Shown here piece by piece: positions 25,206-39,524 of a stretch of DNA of 64,000 nt. Source of the DNA: an uncultured Shewanella sp. (lineage in GTDB: Bacteria > Pseudomonadota > Gammaproteobacteria > Enterobacterales > Shewanellaceae); contig NZ_CANMIO010000009.1 in the NCBI RefSeq assembly GCF_947497935.1, forward strand, positions 124,001 to 188,000, read 5' to 3'. The notes under the pieces are model-generated. The model saw nothing but the letters and a program-made list of their open reading frames with translations, was not told the DNA's origin and did not search any database. A program made the translations under genes and the position numbers. Numbering within the stretch: the stretch's first letter is position 1; every line of letters begins with the position of its first letter.

Positions 25206-25916
25206 GTGAACTCACTGTCCTATTTAAATCACGCGCAGCAAGCTTTCCCGCCGCCAGAGCAAGCCTTAACTGAGCCAAATGGCTTGTTAGCCGTTGGTGG
25301 AGACCTTCAACCAGAACGCCTACTAAATGCTTATTACAACGGTATTTTTCCTTGGTTTAATCTCGATGACCCTATTCTGTGGTGGTCTCCGGATCCCCGT
25401 GCAGTGTTTGTGCCCGGCAATATGAAAATCAGCCGCAGCTTGGTTAAGTACCTTAAAAAACAGAACTGGACTTATACCATTAACCATGACTTCGTCGCGG
25501 TCACCGCGGGCTGCGCCGAGCCGAGAGCGGGTCAAGATGGAACTTGGATCTCAAATGAAATCCAACAAGCCTATTTGTCTTTACATCACCAAGGCCACGC
25601 TCACTCTCTCGAAGTTTGGCAGGGCGATAAGTTAATCGGCGGCCTTTACGGTTTAGCTATTGGGCAAGTTTTTTGCGGCGAATCTATGTTTCATCGTACA
25701 ACGAACGCCTCTAAAGCTGCTATGATCGTATTACAGCAACATTTACAGCGTTGTGGCTTTAAGCTGATAGACGCTCAAGTGGTCAATCCCCACTTAGACA
25801 GTCTTGGTGCTAAATCCATTAAGCGTGATGATTTTCTCAGGCTATTAGCTCACCTCAGGGACGGTACAGTGAATGCTGATAGCTGGCGCAAATCCGAGGT
25901 ACCCATTGAACTCTAA
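25206..25916 (+). CDS. aat: Leucyl/phenylalanyl-tRNA-protein transferase
   Basis: The 236-residue protein has a GTG start; no better in-frame start lies nearby, and the ribosome site is weak. Family motifs are clear: [21 protein letters not shown] at about 49-69, the catalytic-domain segment [27 protein letters not shown] at about 137-163, and [14 protein letters not shown]. It moves Leu or Phe from aminoacyl-tRNA onto the N-terminal Arg or Lys of proteins, creating a type 2 N-degron read by ClpS. It overlaps bpt by 11 bases and is part of the N-degron gene group. Confidence 0.95.
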   Translation: MNSLSYLNHAQQAFPPPEQALTEPNGLLAVGGDLQPERLLNAYYNGIFPWFNLDDPILWWSPDPRAVFVPGNMKISRSLVKYLKKQNWTYTINHDFVAVTAGCAEPRAGQDGTWISNEIQQAYLSLHHQGHAHSLEVWQGDKLIGGLYGLAIGQVFCGESMFHRTTNASKAAMIVLQQHLQRCGFKLIDAQVVNPHLDSLGAKSIKRDDFLRLLAHLRDGTVNADSWRKSEVPIEL

Positions 25917-26631
25917 ATCTAGACCCGTCACGGTCGGTAGAACCAAGACCTTCCCTTGTAGTTATCTAGACGATCAACAAGAACAATTGATGGTTTTGCA
26001 AGAAGACGTTATTGATATCGGCCTATTCGAGCAACTGCTTGCACTTGGGTTTCGTCGTAGCGGCAGTATGATCTACAAGCCCCAATGTCCCCAGTGCAAT
26101 GCTTGCCTCCCTATTAGGCTGGATATGGACGAATTTACGCTCTCCAAAAGGCAGAAGAGAACGTTAAAGAAAAATCAGGACCTGAACTGGAAAATTGTTG
26201 ACCATAAAACGCCGCAGCAATATGAGCTTTACGAGCGTTACGTCAATACCCGGCATGGTGACGGTCCCATGTACCCAGCAACCCCAGAGCAATACGACAG
26301 TTTTGCCACGGCGAGCTGGATACAACCTTTGTTTATTGAGCTAAGACAGGGTGAAGAGCTAGTAGGCGTTGCCGTTACTGATGTCCTCCCTCATAGTTTA
26401 TCGGCCATCTATAGCTATTTTGCGCCAGAACTAGAAAAGCGTTCGTTAGGAAGTTTACTTATTTTGCTGCAAACCCAGATTACTAAGATGATGAAGAAAA
26501 GATATTTATATCTCGGCTATCAGATTGATGAATCAAGAAAAATGAATTATAAACGCGACTATCGCCCCCACCAAATTTTGACCCAATCAGGTTGGGTTTC
26601 TCAGATTGCGATTAAAAACATAGCAGATTGA
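25906..26631 (+). CDS. bpt: Aspartate/glutamate leucyltransferase
   Basis: From TTG 25906 the protein has 241 residues. GAGG lies 6 bases before this TTG, and upstream residues of the open frame are unlike the family. It belongs to the Bpt group, homologous to eukaryotic Ate1 arginyltransferases, with the N-terminal Cys cluster PCSYL...[15 protein letters not shown] and the GNAT-like segment [17 protein letters not shown] near the C-terminus. It attaches Leu to proteins starting with Asp or Glu, marking them for ClpS/ClpAP. Translation is coupled to aat through the 11-base overlap. Confidence 0.93.
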   Translation: MNSKSRPVTVGRTKTFPCSYLDDQQEQLMVLQEDVIDIGLFEQLLALGFRRSGSMIYKPQCPQCNACLPIRLDMDEFTLSKRQKRTLKKNQDLNWKIVDHKTPQQYELYERYVNTRHGDGPMYPATPEQYDSFATASWIQPLFIELRQGEELVGVAVTDVLPHSLSAIYSYFAPELEKRSLGSLLILLQTQITKMMKKRYLYLGYQIDESRKMNYKRDYRPHQILTQSGWVSQIAIKNIAD

Positions 26632-26742
26632 GGTACAACGGGGCTGTGGCTAGGTTGATATGGATAACTTTGCTTTACAGTAGCGTGATTTTGCGGCATG
26701 ATATGCCCGTTTTTATTATTTGAAGGCTAACAGGATAACTGA

Positions 26743-26964
<222 letters not shown>

Positions 26965-26990
26965 GTTATTAGCCTATATAACGTATATCA

Positions 26991-27016
26991 AAAAGCCGGC
27001 TATGCCGGCTTTTTCT
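26991..27016 (+). terminator. Terminator of infA
   Basis: AAAAGCCGGC-TAT-GCCGGCTTTTT, a strong symmetrical hairpin 27 bases after the stop. Confidence 0.9.
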
Positions 27017-27108
27017 TGTCTCTAATATACCCCTGTATCACCTTAAAGCCTTAGTTGGGCCAATAAACAACAAATAGATATCGCTGCTCATTGGCCCTTA
27101 CGGTCAAG

Positions 27109-29373
27109 CTAGTGAGTGACTTTCTCGAGAGACTCAGTGGTGATCACAATATCATCACCCTTGGCGTCGACTCGGGCAATACCGCCCTTCTCTAACTCAC
27201 CAAATAAGATCTCATCGGCTAAAGGCCGCTTGATAAGCTCAGTAACCACTCGCGCCATTGGGCGTGCGCCCATCGACTTATCGTAGCCTTTCTCTGCAAG
27301 TAATGTTCTAGCTTCATCGCTGACTTCCAGCGTCACTGACTTATCATCAAGCTGCGCTTGTAGCTCAACTAAGAACTTATCAACAACTTTAGCGATAACT
27401 GTCATATCGAGATGATTGAACCAGATAATCGAGTCGAGTCGGTTACGGAATTCAGGTGAGAACACCTTATTGATTTCCGATAGAGCATCTTGAGTATGAT
27501 CTTGCTGCTTAAAGCCTATCGACTTACGAATGGTTTCTTGTACACCGGCGTTAGTCGTCATCACTAGGGTGACATGCCTAAAGTCAGCTTTACGGCCATT
27601 ATTATCGGTCAAGGTACCGTGGTCCATCACCTGCAAAAGCAAGTTATACACATCAGGGTGCGCTTTCTCAATCTCATCGAGCAGCACCACACAATGTGGA
27701 TTCTTAATCACAGCATCGGTTAACAAGCCACCTTGATCATAGCCAACATAACCAGGAGGTGCACCAATCAGACGTGACACGGTATGACTTTCCATATATT
27801 CCGACATATCGAATCGGACTAGGTTCAAGCTTAAGCATTTAGCAAGCTGACTGGTGACCTCTGTTTTACCCACACCAGTTGGACCCGCAAACAAGAAGCT
27901 ACCAACAGGTTTGTTTTCACCACCTAAACCACTTCGAGACAAACGAATGGCCGAGCTAAGCCCCTCTATCGCCTGGTCTTGGCCAAACACCACCATCTTA
28001 AGGTTGCGCTCAAGATTTTTAAGCATATCCTTGTCAGAGCTCGATACGGACTTCTCTGGAATACGCGCCATCTTGGCAATGATCGACTCGATCTCCGCTT
28101 GTCCAATCGTCTTCTTACGTTTGCTCGCGGGCTGCATCGCCATGCGCGCGCCCGCCTCATCAATCACATCGATGGCTTTATCGGGCAAGTGTCTATCGTT
28201 GATATGCTTATCAGATAACCTTGCCGCTACGCTCAATGCCGCCATGGTATAACGCACATTATGGTGCTCTTCATACTTTGACTTAAGACCTTGTAAAATC
28301 TTCGTGGTCTCAGCAACCGATGGCTCATTAATATCCACTTTCTGGAAGCGACGTGCTAATGCTCGGTCCTTCTCAAAAATACTTTGGTACTCTTGGAACG
28401 TGGTCGAGCCCATGCAGCGTAACTTACCACCTGACAGCAACGGCTTAAGTAAGTTAGAGGCGTCCATGACACCACCAGAAGCTGAACCTGCACCAATAAT
28501 GGTATGGATCTCATCGATAAATAAAATCGCATGTTCGTCATTAGCTAGCTCTTTGAGTAAGCCTTTAAAGCGCTTCTCAAAGTCACCACGGTACTTGGTA
28601 CCCGCAAGCAAGGCACCTAAGTCGAGCGAGTAAACCGTCGCTTCACTCATCACTTCAGGCACTTCTTCTTTAACGATACGATAAGCTAAACCCTCGGCAA
28701 TTGCGGTTTTACCCACTCCAGCCTCACCCACTAGCAGTGGGTTGTTCTTACGGCGACGGCAAAGAATTTGAATCGAGCGTTCAATCTCTTCGCTGCGACC
28801 AATAAGCGGGTCAATACTGCCATTTTTGGCTAACTCATTTAGGTTAGCGGTAAACTGAGACAAGATACTACGTTCTTCTTCGCTCTCTGTTTGATCTTCG
28901 ATACGGCTTTGGTCTGGATCGGTATCGATATCGTTTTTCGAAAAACCATGGGAGATATAATTAACCACATCTAAACGAGTGACATCGCCAGTTCGAAGTA
29001 GGTAAACCGCTTGAGACTCTTGCTCACTGAAAATGGCGACTAAGACGTTGGCACCAGTAACCTCATTGCGGCCTGATGACTGCACATGAAATACGGCTCT
29101 TTGCAGAACGCGTTGAAAACCGAGTGTCGGCTGCGTCTCTTTCTCTTCTTCAGGATCTGAAATAATTGGCGTGGTTTGTTGAATGAAGCTAGAGACTTCA
29201 TTTCTCAATTTCTCTAAATTTGCTCCGCAAGCAACTAACGCCTCTTGTGCGGCTGGATTATCGATTAATGCCAACAATAGATGCTCAACGGTCATGTACT
29301 CATGACGGGCATCTCTGGCTTGCTGAAAAGCCAGATTTAAGGTGACTTCAAGATCTTTATTTAACATAAGCAC
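27109..29373 (-). CDS. clpA: ATP-dependent Clp protease ATP-binding subunit ClpA
   Basis: The 754-residue AAA+ unfoldase has an N-terminal Clp_N double repeat (about 1-140) that docks ClpS, D1 with GEAGVGKTA (Walker A, about 214-222), and D2 with GPTGVGKTE (about 494-502). The IGF/L loop needed for ClpP contact appears to be present (KSIGFKQQ, about 616-623). It threads N-degron and other substrates into ClpP. It lies 31 bases downstream of clpS on the same strand, in the classic clpS-clpA operon. Confidence 0.97.
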   Translation of the reverse strand: MLMLNKDLEVTLNLAFQQARDARHEYMTVEHLLLALIDNPAAQEALVACGANLEKLRNEVSSFIQQTTPIISDPEEEKETQPTLGFQRVLQRAVFHVQSSGRNEVTGANVLVAIFSEQESQAVYLLRTGDVTRLDVVNYISHGFSKNDIDTDPDQSRIEDQTESEEERSILSQFTANLNELAKNGSIDPLIGRSEEIERSIQILCRRRKNNPLLVGEAGVGKTAIAEGLAYRIVKEEVPEVMSEATVYSLDLGALLAGTKYRGDFEKRFKGLLKELANDEHAILFIDEIHTIIGAGSASGGVMDASNLLKPLLSGGKLRCMGSTTFQEYQSIFEKDRALARRFQKVDINEPSVAETTKILQGLKSKYEEHHNVRYTMAALSVAARLSDKHINDRHLPDKAIDVIDEAGARMAMQPASKRKKTIGQAEIESIIAKMARIPEKSVSSSDKDMLKNLERNLKMVVFGQDQAIEGLSSAIRLSRSGLGGENKPVGSFLFAGPTGVGKTEVTSQLAKCLSLNLVRFDMSEYMESHTVSRLIGAPPGYVGYDQGGLLTDAVIKNPHCVVLLDEIEKAHPDVYNLLLQVMDHGTLTDNNGRKADFRHVTLVMTTNAGVQETIRKSIGFKQQDHTQDALSEINKVFSPEFRNRLDSIIWFNHLDMTVIAKVVDKFLVELQAQLDDKSVTLEVSDEARTLLAEKGYDKSMGARPMARVVTELIKRPLADEILFGELEKGGIARVDAKGDDIVITTESLEKVTH

Positions 29374-29404
29374 CCCCTAAAAAATACTACAGATTCAGCC
29401 AAAT

Positions 29405-29713
29405 TTAGGCTTCCTCTAATGAACACAGTAACGGATGTTGGTTTTGTCTTGCAAATTGATTTACCTGAGCAACCTTAGTTTCAGCGATCCCAAACGGATA
29501 AATTCCGCAGATCCCTTTCCCCTTATGATGGATTGCCAGCATGATTTCCGTCGCTTGCTGCTCATCTTTCTTAAAAAACAGTTGTAAAATCTCAATGACG
29601 AAATCCATCGGTGTGTAATCATCATTGTTTAAGATAACTTTATACATAGAAGGCTGTTTAAGCTCTGATTCAACGCTTTCTTCTACGTGTTCAATATTTT
29701 CTGTTCTGCTCAT
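29405..29713 (-). CDS. clpS: ClpS adaptor (N-recognin)
   Basis: The 102-residue protein has the ClpS core ([24 protein letters not shown]...[19 protein letters not shown]). N and D in [10 protein letters not shown] and the His of HHKG contribute to the pocket that binds N-terminal Leu, Phe, Trp or Tyr. It delivers those substrates to ClpA. Together with Aat and Bpt it forms a complete N-degron pathway within 5 kb. Confidence 0.97.
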   Translation of the reverse strand: MSRTENIEHVEESVESELKQPSMYKVILNNDDYTPMDFVIEILQLFFKKDEQQATEIMLAIHHKGKGICGIYPFGIAETKVAQVNQFARQNQHPLLCSLEEA

Positions 29714-29952
29714 ATTCCAATATTAGCCTCTAGTTTTGGCTTGTACCAATTGATTATGTAACTCAGTCTGTTTATTCAATAAATCATAACGAATTACATT
29801 CAGGTACGACTTGTTACCATTTGTTGCTTTTTTGTTAATTTTAGCTTGACAACCACTTATTCAGCTTTCATTCTGTTCATTAAGCGGGGAGTTTCCTCGC
29901 CGATAAGTTTTACTATCTTACTGGGAAGTAGACAACAGAAGGAAGTGGAAGT

Positions 29953-30159
29953 ATGGCAAGCGGAACTGTTAAATGGTTCAACAACGCCAAAGGATTCGGG
30001 TTTATATGCCCTGATGCTGGCGGTGAAGACGTTTTTGCACACTATTCTACCATTGAAATGGAAGGCTATCGAACTCTAAAAGCAGGCCAACCAGTCAGTT
30101 TTGAAGTAGAAGCAGGTCCAAAAGGGATGCACGCGTCAGCAATATCGCCAACGAACTAA
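29953..30159 (+). CDS. cspD: Cold-shock-like protein CspD
   Basis: The 68-residue cold-shock domain protein has RNP1 KGFGFICP and RNP2 VFAHYS. Its position divergent from clpS and its C-terminal PKGMHASAI sequence fit CspD rather than CspA. E. coli CspD is a stationary-phase inhibitor of DNA replication that binds single-stranded DNA. A 240-base A/T-rich leader separates it from clpS. Confidence 0.92.
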   Translation: MASGTVKWFNNAKGFGFICPDAGGEDVFAHYSTIEMEGYRTLKAGQPVSFEVEAGPKGMHASAISPTN

Positions 30160-30220
30160 TACCAATCTAGCTAAGTAAGTGTCTAGATATAATTAAACAA
30201 TACTTGTTTAGCTTGGTATA
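30157..30220. repeat. Imperfect inverted repeat beginning at the cspD stop codon
   Basis: ATACCAA...AGCTAA near 30159-30174 pairs with TTAGC-TTGGTAT at 30208-30219; inner ACTTGTTTA/TAAGTAAGT also partly match. Short dispersed repeats with ATACCAA/TTGGTAT ends are familiar from marine gammaproteobacterial intergenic DNA, so this may be a MITE-like unit. Only one copy was noticed here. Confidence 0.45.
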
Positions 30221-30238
30221 GGTTGCGATAAAAAATAA

Positions 30239-30273
30239 AAAAAGCAGAGTAGCAAGCCTACTCTGCTTTTTTA
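30239..30273. terminator. Terminator of cspD
   Basis: AAAGCAGAGTAG-N5-CTACTCTGCTTTT with T-run, and an A-run on the other side, so usable from both directions. Confidence 0.85.
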
Positions 30274-30289
30274 TTGCTCAACTCCTAAG

Positions 30290-30317
30290 AAAAGACCAGC
30301 AATCTTGCTGGTCTTAA
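30290..30317 (-). terminator. Terminator of icd
   Basis: AAGACCAGCAA-TC-TTGCTGGTCTT. On the minus strand it is followed by TTTCTT, 27 bases past the icd stop. Confidence 0.8.
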
Positions 30318-30342
30318 TTTTTAAGCAAACAGACTAGCTGAA

Positions 30343-32868
<2,526 letters not shown>

Positions 32869-33606
32869 GTGACACAGCCAATTTCAAAGAAAAGAACGAC
32901 CAATAAATCAAACAGTAAAAGCAATAAGGCGGGTGGCTTTAGCAACTCTGCCAGCAACAGGCTGACTGGAAACGCTAAAGCAAAGGCAAGAAACGGCAAG
33001 CCTCACAATAGAGTCGATAATCAGACTAGGACAAAACTGAAAACGGTTACCAACCCGGTAATCGTGCTATTTAACAAGCCTTTTGATGTACTTTGTCAGT
33101 TCACCGATGAACAAGGTAGAAATACCCTCAAAGACTTTATCCCTATACCCGGCGTTTATGCGGCAGGCCGACTAGATAGAGACAGCGAGGGGTTATTGCT
33201 GCTAACCAACGATGGAAAGTTACAATCCAAAATTACTGAGCCTAAGAAAAAAACCTATAAAACCTATTGGGCGCAAGTTGAAGGCACGCCGAGTGAAGAT
33301 GATCTTGAAAAACTGCGTCAAGGCGTCGTTCTAAAAGATGGCATGACCTTACCCGCCAAAATCAAAATCATGGATAAGCCTGAAATCTGGCCAAGAACGC
33401 CGCCCATTCGTGAACGCGCCAATATCCCAACTACCTGGTTAGAAATTCAGATCTGTGAAGGCCGAAACCGTCAAGTAAGACGTATGACGGCGCATATCGG
33501 CTTCCCGACGTTAAGATTGATCCGCTATAAAATAGGTCAATGGAGTCTAGATGATCTTAAAAATGGTGAATATCGTCAACTTGATATGAAAAACAAACCA
33601 GTGTGA
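32869..33606 (+). CDS. rluE: 23S rRNA pseudouridine synthase RluE
   Basis: The 245-residue protein has a GTG start. The first 60 residues are Lys/Ser/Asn-rich and look disordered, a longer tail than E. coli RluE (217). The catalytic domain then opens with [15 protein letters not shown] and contains [17 protein letters not shown], whose Asp is catalytic. It ends with the [27 protein letters not shown] motif. RluE converts U2457 of 23S rRNA to pseudouridine. It is the first gene of the run rluE-nudJ-mnmA-hflD-purB. Confidence 0.94.
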   Translation: MTQPISKKRTTNKSNSKSNKAGGFSNSASNRLTGNAKAKARNGKPHNRVDNQTRTKLKTVTNPVIVLFNKPFDVLCQFTDEQGRNTLKDFIPIPGVYAAGRLDRDSEGLLLLTNDGKLQSKITEPKKKTYKTYWAQVEGTPSEDDLEKLRQGVVLKDGMTLPAKIKIMDKPEIWPRTPPIRERANIPTTWLEIQICEGRNRQVRRMTAHIGFPTLRLIRYKIGQWSLDDLKNGEYRQLDMKNKPV

Positions 33607-33616
33607 GTAACAAGCA

Positions 33617-34069
33617 ATGACTGAGCGCTATAAACCTAATACCACTGTCGCCTGTGTAATTGAAGCTCAGGGAAAGTACCTTTTAGTCGAGGAGCTCATT
33701 GAAGGTGAAACTCAATACAATCAGCCAGCTGGCCATATTGAAACTAATGAATCGATTATCAATGCCTGTATTCGTGAAGTAAAAGAGGAAACCGGCCTGA
33801 TAATCGAACCACAAGGACTCGTAGGGATCTATCAGTTTAGTGCCAGTGAAGCTCTCGCTTTTATTCGTTACACTTTTTATCTCAAGCTAGACAAGCCGTT
33901 AGCGTCTCAACCTGAGGACCCGGTGATACAGTCTCTAAAATGGCTTTCATTAGATGAAATTGACGCCTTATCTTGTCAGCTTAGAAGTCCTTTAGTGCTT
34001 AAATCAATAGCTGATTACTTAGCAGGAAATCGTTATCCATTAGGTATTCTCAATGATGAGTATTTGTAA
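33617..34069 (+). CDS. nudJ: Nudix hydrolase NudJ
   Basis: The 150-residue protein has a complete Nudix box at about 39-61, GHIETNESIINACIREVKEETGL, fitting GX5EX7REUXEEXGU. Position next to rluE and mnmA and overall similarity fit NudJ (YmfB), which hydrolyses nucleoside tri/diphosphates and the thiamine precursor HMP-PP. The start is 10 bases after rluE, so they share a transcript. Confidence 0.93.
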   Translation: MTERYKPNTTVACVIEAQGKYLLVEELIEGETQYNQPAGHIETNESIINACIREVKEETGLIIEPQGLVGIYQFSASEALAFIRYTFYLKLDKPLASQPEDPVIQSLKWLSLDEIDALSCQLRSPLVLKSIADYLAGNRYPLGILNDEYL

Positions 34070-34336
34070 ACGAAAGCTGAGTTAACATATTAATTTTCAA
34101 TATAAATTAGCCACTCTATTCCTGCGTCATGCGTGAATATTCAACTTAGAGGCTAATTCTGATGCGAATAAAGCCAAAAGATAAATACTCGCTAGATAGC
34201 CCAGCCCCATAATGCATGATAGAATATGCACCCGCAGAAAGCCGCGGCTTGAACTATGTATCTCGATTGTAAATCCCATTCGTCGAGATACCGATTCGCA
34301 GCAATATTCAGTAAACACAAGGTTTTTTTAGGATTT

Positions 34337-35452
34337 ATGACGTCAATCGAACCCACTCATCTTGGTAAAAAAGTCATCGTCGGCATGTCCGGTGGTGTTG
34401 ATTCATCAGTTTCAGCCTACCTGTTAATGAAACAGGGTTATCAGGTTGAAGGCCTGTTCATGAAGAACTGGGAAGAAGATGACACGGATGAATATTGCGC
34501 GGCAGCAGACGATCTTAAAGATGCGCAAGCTGTTTGTGACAAGCTAGGCATTAAGCTGCACACGGTTAACTTCGCTTCTGAATACTGGGACAACGTGTTT
34601 GAGTATTTTCTAGCTGAATACAAAGCAGGCCGTACTCCGAACCCAGATATCATGTGTAACAAAGAGATTAAGTTTAAAGCTTTCCTCGAGTTTGCAGATG
34701 AAATCTTAGATGCTGATTACATCGCCATGGGACATTATGTTCGCCGCCGCGATATCGATGGCACCAGCCAAATGCTGCGTGGCGTTGATAACAATAAAGA
34801 CCAAAGCTACTTCCTATACACGCTAGGCCACGAACAAGTTGCTCGCTCGCTATTCCCTGTCGGTGAATTAGAGAAGAGCGAAGTGCGTGAAATCGCAAAA
34901 GAAATGGGCCTAATCACCCACGACAAGAAAGATAGCACTGGTATTTGTTTTATCGGTGAACGTAAATTTACCGATTTTCTACAAACTTTCTTACCCGCTC
35001 AACCTGGTAATATAGAAACCAGTGAAGGCGAAGTGATCGGCACGCACCAAGGCTTGATGTATCACACTCTTGGACAACGTAAAGGTTTAGGCATTGGCGG
35101 CTTAAAGAACAGCAACGAAGACCCATGGTACGTAGTTGAAAAAGATTTAGTCCGTAACGTTTTGATTGTGGGTCAAGGTGGCAACCACCCTCGCCTAATG
35201 TCAAATGGCTTAATCGCCAACCAGTTACATTGGGTAGACAGAAAAGGGCCTGCTGATGGTTCAAACATCACAGTTAAGACTCGTTACCGCCAACAAGATG
35301 TACCATGTCGTGTAACTTACGATAGCGATGATGTACTGCGCGTGATTTTCGACGAGCCAGTAGCTGCTGTAACCCCTGGTCAATCGGCTGTTTTTTATGA
35401 CGGTGAAATCTGCCTAGGTGGCGGCATTATTGACGCACTAATAAGAGATTAA
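34337..35452 (+). CDS. mnmA: tRNA-specific 2-thiouridylase MnmA
   Basis: From ATG 34337 (AGGA 5 bases before) the protein has 371 residues; the longer in-frame ATG at 34256 adds 27 unlikely residues. The N-terminal PP-loop ATPase has GMSGGVDSS. The catalytic cysteines are in [12 protein letters not shown] and [12 protein letters not shown]. It adenylates and thiolates C2 of U34 in tRNA-Lys, -Glu and -Gln using sulfur from the Tus relay. Confidence 0.97.
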   Translation: MTSIEPTHLGKKVIVGMSGGVDSSVSAYLLMKQGYQVEGLFMKNWEEDDTDEYCAAADDLKDAQAVCDKLGIKLHTVNFASEYWDNVFEYFLAEYKAGRTPNPDIMCNKEIKFKAFLEFADEILDADYIAMGHYVRRRDIDGTSQMLRGVDNNKDQSYFLYTLGHEQVARSLFPVGELEKSEVREIAKEMGLITHDKKDSTGICFIGERKFTDFLQTFLPAQPGNIETSEGEVIGTHQGLMYHTLGQRKGLGIGGLKNSNEDPWYVVEKDLVRNVLIVGQGGNHPRLMSNGLIANQLHWVDRKGPADGSNITVKTRYRQQDVPCRVTYDSDDVLRVIFDEPVAAVTPGQSAVFYDGEICLGGGIIDALIRD

Positions 35453-35455
35453 TTA

Positions 35456-36073
35456 ATGAGTGATCAGCTGTTTGAACGCACTATGGCCTTTGCTGGTATT
35501 TTACAAGCAGTGGCACAAGTTCAGTATATTGCAAGGCACGGTGACTCAGATAAAGAAGCCCTAGCAGCAAGTTTACAGTCTGTCTTAGTGACGAACCCGC
35601 AATCGACCAGTGATGTCTATGCTGATAAGTTCGCGCTAAGAAAAGGTTATGAGCTGATTGTTAGTCAGCTTGGCGATGCTAAACAAAAAGATGTTGAGGT
35701 GACTCGCTATTTAGTGGGGATCTTGGCGCTAGAGCGAAAATTAACTCGCTCATCCAATGCCATGGGCATGCTAGCTGAACGTATCAACCAAATTCATCGA
35801 CAACTCAGCCATTTTGAGATTACTGATGAACAAGTGATTGCCAATTTTGCCGGTATTTATAGCGACATTATCAGTGAACTCGGCCCTAAACTACAGATCT
35901 CCGGTAATCCAGAGTTTCTTAAGCGTACCCAAACACAACAAAAAATTCGCGCATTGTTGCTGTCTGCCATGCGCAGCGCAGTGCTATGGCGTCAATTAGG
36001 AGGCAAGCGTAGGCACCTTGTCTTCGCAAGAAAAACAATAGTAGATACAGCTATGAAAAGCCTCACCCTATAA
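35456..36073 (+). CDS. hflD: High frequency lysogenization protein HflD homologue
   Basis: The 205-residue alpha-helical protein has the family pattern [22 protein letters not shown] at the N-terminus and [18 protein letters not shown] near the C-terminus. In E. coli HflD binds lambda CII and affects lysogeny; its cellular role is unclear. Only 3 bases separate it from mnmA, so translation is probably coupled. It lies just before purB, as in E. coli. Confidence 0.93.
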   Translation: MSDQLFERTMAFAGILQAVAQVQYIARHGDSDKEALAASLQSVLVTNPQSTSDVYADKFALRKGYELIVSQLGDAKQKDVEVTRYLVGILALERKLTRSSNAMGMLAERINQIHRQLSHFEITDEQVIANFAGIYSDIISELGPKLQISGNPEFLKRTQTQQKIRALLLSAMRSAVLWRQLGGKRRHLVFARKTIVDTAMKSLTL

Positions 36074-36080
36074 TATTTAA

Positions 36081-37475
<1,395 letters not shown>

Positions 37476-37510
37476 TTACCTTCTTAGCAACTTGCTATTA
37501 AAGGGTTGAT

Positions 37511-37547
37511 AAAGGCGTTAAGCTTAGGCTTAGCGCCTTTATTTTAT
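37511..37547 (+). terminator. Terminator of purB
   Basis: AAAGGCGTTAAGC-TTAG-GCTTAGCGCCTTT with one G-T pair, then ATTTTATTT. Confidence 0.85.
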
Positions 37548-37621
37548 TTCATATTTAGAACCGTTTGCAGCACAGCTTTTCCATTTCCCCTTAGCCTATA
37601 GACAAGAGTAGCCTCCTCATT

Positions 37622-38752
37622 ATGTTTAGCCTCAACTTTGATATCAGCGAGTTTTTAACTCAATACTGGCAAAAAAAGCCCATTTTAATTAAGAATGCTT
37701 TCCCAAATTTTGAAGATCTCATTAGCGCAGATGAACTAGCAGGCCTTGCCTGCGAAGAGGCTGTCGCATCAAGAGTGGTTGTGACTAAGCCTGATGATTG
37801 GCAAATTATCGAAGGCCCCTTTGAAGATTATGAGCAGTTTGGCGAGAAAAACTGGCAATTACTAGTACAAGCCCTGAACCATTGGCATCCAGACTCTGCC
37901 GAGTTTATTAACGCTTTTCGCTTTATTCCCGACTGGCGCTTCGATGACTTAATGGTCTCTTTTGCCACTCCCGGCGGTGGCGTTGGTGCACATATCGATA
38001 ATTACGATGTGTTCATCATTCAAGGTGAAGGTCAACGTCACTGGACGGTGGGTGATAAAGGCCAATATGCGCCGAAAAATAATGACCCAACCACACCGTT
38101 AATTGAAGGTTTTGAGCCAATCATCGATGTGGTGCTTGAAAAAGGCGACTTACTCTATATTCCTCCAGGCTTCCCGCATCAAGGCCAAACCTTAACATTA
38201 GCAATGAGCTACTCCATTGGCTTTCGCGCGCCAAGCCAGCAAGAGCTATTTAGTGAAATGGCCGATGCCTTAATCGATACCAATACTGGATTAAAACGTT
38301 TCACTTCAAGTGATGAGCCCAAAATTGCTAGCCAAATAAGTAGCTCACACCAACAAGATTTGATGGCATTGATTACTGAGCTCGCCGCAAATCCTGAATA
38401 TTACCAAGCCATGCTAGGTAAAATGCTAAGTCAAAACCGTTTTGAGCTGGATATTTGTGAACCTGAAGAAGCTTATACAGCTGAAGACATGAGTGATTAT
38501 GTTGCACAGGGAGCGCAGTTATATCGTATCGGAGGTTTAAAATTACTTAAGCTTGAAGACGATAGCATCTCGCGCATCTTTGTTAATGGTGAAGCCATCG
38601 AATATTCAGCAGCGATTGAAACTGAGGTGCAGCAATTATGTGAGCGCTTCACGTTTGATAATCAGCAAACTGCCATGCTAATCCAAACACCAGCAACTCA
38701 GGCTTTAATATTAGACTTACTAAACCGCGGCTATTTCTATTTCGGTGAGTAA
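37622..38752 (+). CDS. roxA: Ribosomal protein uL16 arginine hydroxylase RoxA (YcfD)
   Basis: The 376-residue JmjC-type 2OG oxygenase has iron ligands H124 and D126 in GAHIDNYDVF and H186 in PPGFPHQGQT. The C-terminal half has the winged-helix and dimerisation regions of the family. In E. coli it hydroxylates Arg81 of uL16. E. coli has phoPQ between purB and roxA; here the two are adjacent. Confidence 0.94.
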   Translation: MFSLNFDISEFLTQYWQKKPILIKNAFPNFEDLISADELAGLACEEAVASRVVVTKPDDWQIIEGPFEDYEQFGEKNWQLLVQALNHWHPDSAEFINAFRFIPDWRFDDLMVSFATPGGGVGAHIDNYDVFIIQGEGQRHWTVGDKGQYAPKNNDPTTPLIEGFEPIIDVVLEKGDLLYIPPGFPHQGQTLTLAMSYSIGFRAPSQQELFSEMADALIDTNTGLKRFTSSDEPKIASQISSSHQQDLMALITELAANPEYYQAMLGKMLSQNRFELDICEPEEAYTAEDMSDYVAQGAQLYRIGGLKLLKLEDDSISRIFVNGEAIEYSAAIETEVQQLCERFTFDNQQTAMLIQTPATQALILDLLNRGYFYFGE

Positions 38753-38776
38753 TATCACTTACAAATAACCGCGATC

Positions 38777-38804
38777 AAAAAAGGCATCCTTATGATGCCT
38801 TTTT
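38777..38804 (+). terminator. Terminator of roxA
   Basis: AAAAAAGGCATC-CTTAT-GATGCCTTTTT, possibly shared with the convergent DUF4826-like gene. Confidence 0.85.
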
Positions 38805-38836
38805 AGTACTGCAAAAGTTTGCGCAGACAGTGATTC

Positions 38837-39262
38837 TTAAGCGCTCGGGCCCCAGATAGAATCATCGGCTTGCATCTTATAAAGGCTTTCGGCACGTGAT
38901 ACGAGAAGCTGAGCAAATTTTGCTTGAGCAGGATCTTTGGTTAACCCTGAGCGCTGAATGTTTTCAGCCTTCATCTGCCACATCATTGAGAAGTGGCGCA
39001 CTGCATCACGAGCAGTAGCGGCTACACTAATATCGACATAATCTGATGGCAAATCACCGGACATAACCCAAAATGTTTTCTTATTTGGTTTTTTAGAATC
39101 GATTTTCCAGATTGCAACAAAAGGCGCTAAATAACGACTTTCCTCAGGATGAACTTTGTCGGGCATAACCCCCTTTTCAGCCAAAAACTTATTTGCCTTT
39201 TGGAACTGAGTTCTAATCCATTCTTGTCTTAGTTCTTCTTGGTCTACTACTTGTTCAGCCAT
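38837..39262 (-). CDS. DUF4826-like hypothetical protein
   Basis: The 141-residue soluble acidic/basic mixed protein has no signal peptide. Notable stretches are REEWIRTQFQ-like EELRQEWIRTQFQKANKFLAEKG, ESRYLAPFVAIWKI and FWVMSGDLPSDYVDIS. I believe it belongs to DUF4826, found in Shewanella and relatives, but that is from memory of the pattern. No function is known. The gene stands alone. Confidence 0.7.
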   Translation of the reverse strand: MAEQVVDQEELRQEWIRTQFQKANKFLAEKGVMPDKVHPEESRYLAPFVAIWKIDSKKPNKKTFWVMSGDLPSDYVDISVAATARDAVRHFSMMWQMKAENIQRSGLTKDPAQAKFAQLLVSRAESLYKMQADDSIWGPSA

Positions 39263-39349
39263 TTAAACTTCCTTTCTTATTGTTATCTTTGCTTCTGTCT
39301 CACGATCAAACAAAATCATTCACAGCCAATTAGCTTAAATCGAACCAAT

Positions 39350-39369
39350 ACTTTACGTTAACGTAAAGT
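39350..39369. promoter_or_regulatory. LiuR-like palindrome upstream of leucine dehydrogenase
   Basis: ACTTTACGTTAACGTAAAGT is a perfect 20-base palindrome, 155 bases before the leucine dehydrogenase start. Its core TTTACGTTAACGTAAA agrees with the motif reported for LiuR, the MerR-family regulator of branched-chain amino acid catabolism in Shewanella and relatives. Confidence 0.65.
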
Positions 39370-39524
39370 GGAAAGCAAAATTGCCAGACAGATCACAAAT
39401 AATCCGAATCTTTATTTTGTTGAGAGTATCTCTAAATGCTATCGTTCTGCAATAAATATAACAAGCATGCCACACCGTATTCATATGGTAGTGGTATTTA
39501 GATGCTCACAGCGGAGATCAACAA

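Noticed and set aside
26965..27108. Possible tRNA gene between infA and clpA, as in E. coli
   Set aside because: No cloverleaf or CCA-like acceptor seen; the stretch holds only the infA terminator.
27854..28252. Plus-strand ORF of 132 residues within clpA
   Set aside because: Antisense shadow of a strongly conserved AAA+ gene.
34127..34318. Minus-strand ORF of 63 residues with a hydrophobic segment before mnmA
   Set aside because: It covers the mnmA leader, has no ribosome site I can see and no family resemblance. Weak evidence, so not called.
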